Below are positions 5,077 to 6,861 of a stretch of DNA of 6,861 nucleotides, one piece after another. The translations under genes and the position numbers were made by a program. This stretch comes from an uncultured Clostridia bacterium (lineage in GTDB: Bacteria; Bacillota; Clostridia; Christensenellales; Aristaeellaceae): the NCBI GenBank assembly GCA_946626395.1, contig CAMOUF010000139.1:1-6861 (forward strand). The letters are read 5' to 3'. The notes beneath the pieces were generated by a model. That model searched no databases. It saw only the letters and a list, made by a program, of their open reading frames with translations, and was not told the DNA's origin. Every line of letters starts with the position of its first letter. The first letter of the stretch is position 1.

Positions 5077-6069
5077 ATGGAAAACTTATTGGAAATCCGG
5101 AATCTGAAAATCACCACCCTCCGGGGCAAAAACACCGTGCGGCTGCTGGACAAGGTGGATTTGAGCGTCAAAAAGAAGTGCTCCTTCGGGGTGGTGGGGG
5201 AATCGGGCTGCGGCAAATCCATCACCGCCAACGCCATCCTGGGCCTGCTGCCCTATCCCCTGCGGGTGAGCGAGGGCTCCATCCGCTATGACAGCAAGGA
5301 TGGGGAAAAGGAGCTGCTGGCCTTAAGCAAGAAAGAAATGCGGGCGGTCAGGGGCCAGGAAATCTCCATGATCTTTCAGGAGCCCATGACCTCCCTGGAC
5401 CCCATTTTTACCGTGGAAATGCAGATGTTTGAGGCCCTGTCTTTCCATCATCCCCATATGGGCAAGGGGGAAATGCGGGAGCGGGCCCTGGAAATGCTGC
5501 GCCGGGTGAACATTCCCCGGCCGGAACAGACCCTTTCTTCTTACGCCCATCAGCTCTCCGGCGGGCAATTGCAGCGCATCATGATCGCCATTGCCCTGAT
5601 CAATGATCCCCGGCTGCTGCTGGCGGACGAGCCCACCACTGCCCTGGACGTGACCATCCAGGCCCAGATTTTGAAGCTGATGAACGATTTGAAGGAGCAG
5701 AACGACACCTCCATCATCATGATCACCCACGATCTGGGGGTCATTGCCGAAACCTGCGAGGAGGTGGCGGTGTTCTACGCCGGGCAGATCGTGGAGCAGG
5801 CCAGCGTGGTGGAGCTGTTCCAGCACACTGCCCACCCCTACACCCTGGGCCTGCTGCGGGCCGTGACCTCCCTGGGCGGGGAAAGCCGGAAGCTGTATAC
5901 CATTCCCGGCATCGTGCCCCCCGGCGGCCAGTGGAGCCAGGGCTGCCGCTTTGCCGACCGGTGCGAACAATGCAGGGAACAGTGCCGCCGGGCCATGCCT
6001 GCCCTGCGGGAAATCGCCCCGGGCCATTTGTGCCGCTGTTTCCTGCACGGCGAGGAGGTGGAAGCATGA
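5077..6069 (+). CDS. dppD: ABC transporter ATP-binding protein, DppD type, with C-terminal cysteine cluster
   Basis: A 330-residue cytoplasmic ATPase. In order: Walker A GESGCGKS (41-48), Q-loop Gln101 in FQEPMTSLDP, signature SGGQLQR (161-167), Walker B LLLADEP (180-186) with Asp184 and catalytic Glu185, D-loop TALD (188-191) and switch His218. The oligopeptide-transporter C-terminal domain starts at HPY (253-255) and carries IPGIVPP (276-282). It has six cysteines at 290, 296, 299, 303, 319 and 321. C290, C296, C303 and C321 match the four positions that bind a [4Fe-4S] cluster in DppD/OppD structures; C299 and C319 are extra. Two purine-rich sites precede the start: AAGGAGG at 5059-5065, overlapping the previous stop, and AGGAAG just before the ATG. 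The gene overlaps the next ATPase gene by four bases. The symbol follows family and order. Confidence 0.94.
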   Translation: MENLLEIRNLKITTLRGKNTVRLLDKVDLSVKKKCSFGVVGESGCGKSITANAILGLLPYPLRVSEGSIRYDSKDGEKELLALSKKEMRAVRGQEISMIFQEPMTSLDPIFTVEMQMFEALSFHHPHMGKGEMRERALEMLRRVNIPRPEQTLSSYAHQLSGGQLQRIMIAIALINDPRLLLADEPTTALDVTIQAQILKLMNDLKEQNDTSIIMITHDLGVIAETCEEVAVFYAGQIVEQASVVELFQHTAHPYTLGLLRAVTSLGGESRKLYTIPGIVPPGGQWSQGCRFADRCEQCREQCRRAMPALREIAPGHLCRCFLHGEEVEA

Positions 6070-6861
6070 GCGAACAAAAGCAAGCCGCCCTGCTGGACGT
6101 AAAAGATTTGCAGGTGTATTTCCCCATCCGAAGGGGCCTGATGAAGCGGGTGGTGGGCCATGTCCACGCCGTGGAAAGCGTCAGCTTTTCCGTGCGGCCC
6201 CGGGAGGTGTTCGCCCTGGTGGGCGAATCCGGCTGCGGCAAAAGCACCACCGGCTCCGCCGTCCTGCGCCTCATCCAGCCCACCGGGGGCCGGGTGATAT
6301 TCAAGGGGGACGACCTGGGAAAACTCACCGATGAAGAAATGCGGCTCAAGCGCCGGGACATGCAGTTCATTTTCCAGAACCCCTATTCTTCCCTGAACCC
6401 CCGCATGAACGTGTGGAAGCTGCTCAGCGAACCCCTGAAAGTGCATTTTCAATTGTCTCCCCAGGAGCTCCGGGAGCGGGTGGAGGAAATGCTGCGGCGC
6501 ATCGGCATGACCCCGGATCAGCTGGAGCGGTATCCCCACCAGTTTTCCGGAGGCCAGAAGCAGCGCATTTCCATTGCCCGGGCCCTGATCACCCATCCCA
6601 GCTTCGTGGTGGCAGACGAGCCCGTGTCCGCCCTGGACGTGTCCATCCAGGCTCAGATCCTCAACCTGATGATGGAATTGCAGCAGGACATGGAATTGTC
6701 CATGATTTTCATTTCCCACGACCTGAACGTGGTGCGCCATATCAGCAACAGCGTGGGAGTCATGTATCTGGGCTCCCTGATGGAAACGGGAGACACAGAG
6801 GAAGTGTACCGCCACCCCGCCCACCCCTACACCCAGGCCCTGCTCAGCGCCGTGCCCTCCC
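6066..6861 (+). CDS. dppF: ABC transporter ATP-binding protein, DppF/OppF type (3' end cut by window)
   Basis: The first 265 residues of the second ATPase are present; the frame is open at the right edge and perhaps 50-70 C-terminal residues are missing. In order: Walker A GESGCGKS (53-60), Q-loop Gln104 in FQNPYSSLNPRM, signature SGGQKQR (161-167), Walker B VVADEP (181-186) with Glu185, SALDVSIQ (188-195) and switch His218 in ISHD. HPAHPYTQALLSAVP at 250-264 begins the family's C-terminal domain. The N-terminal YFPIRRGLMKR plus HVHAVESVSF is typical of the F subunit rather than D. ATG overlaps the dppD stop as ATGA, and the ribosome site GAGGAGGT (6052-6059) lies inside the end of dppD, so translation should be coupled and subunit amounts matched. 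All catalytic motifs look intact. Confidence 0.93.
   Translation, partial: MSEQKQAALLDVKDLQVYFPIRRGLMKRVVGHVHAVESVSFSVRPREVFALVGESGCGKSTTGSAVLRLIQPTGGRVIFKGDDLGKLTDEEMRLKRRDMQFIFQNPYSSLNPRMNVWKLLSEPLKVHFQLSPQELRERVEEMLRRIGMTPDQLERYPHQFSGGQKQRISIARALITHPSFVVADEPVSALDVSIQAQILNLMMELQQDMELSMIFISHDLNVVRHISNSVGVMYLGSLMETGDTEEVYRHPAHPYTQALLSAVPS

Noticed and set aside
4113..5237. 374-codon minus-strand open frame opposite the second permease and the ATPase start
   Set aside because: Its His/Gly/Asp/Gln-rich low-information composition, and its position across a gene boundary of real + strand genes, mark it as a shadow.

Overview
The window looks like chromosomal DNA of a gut- or rumen-type Clostridia/Bacillota member. 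The evidence is strong AGGAGG-type Shine-Dalgarno sites close to the starts, GC-rich third codon positions contrasted with AT-rich promoter DNA, a LacX-like aldose 1-epimerase and a Dpp/Opp-type transporter operon. This placement is an inference from style and family; there is no rRNA or marker gene. All supported genes are on the + strand.

Layout. Positions 1-347 hold no convincing gene. Instead there is an unusually dense run of at least seven stem-loops (about 71-309), including one 72-nt hairpin and one perfect 12-bp hairpin. A 13-bp long-range inverted repeat (48-60 with 273-285) competes with the last large hairpin. A complete aldose 1-epimerase/LacX-like gene follows (348-1205). The 397-nt gap 1206-1602 contains a second, different element bounded by 12-bp perfect inverted repeats (1212-1358), then an AT-rich stretch with a good extended -10 promoter (1479-1507) and a structured leader.

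From 1603 to the right edge runs a five-gene ABC importer operon of the peptide/nickel (Dpp/Opp/Nik) family: substrate-binding protein (1603-3120), two permeases (3227-4171 and 4185-5060) and two ATPases (5077-6069 and 6066 to beyond the edge). The gene order is that of dppA-B-C-D-F. The solute would be captured outside the membrane by the binding protein, passed through the DppB/DppC-type channel and imported using ATP hydrolysed by the DppD/DppF-type pair. The first gene is separated from the rest by 106 nt carrying a perfect 14-bp hairpin, a layout expected to give more binding protein than membrane components. The last four genes are tightly packed, the two ATPases overlapping by 4 nt.

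The genes themselves are ordinary. The most interesting parts are non-coding: the stem-loop array at the left edge and the inverted-repeat-bounded element at 1212-1358. Both look like mobile or repetitive intergenic elements or structured RNAs that I cannot assign to a named family. Second-line points are a binding protein with a signal peptide but no lipobox cysteine, and a six-cysteine C-terminal cluster in the DppD-type ATPase. I do not see evidence for a wholly new protein system here.
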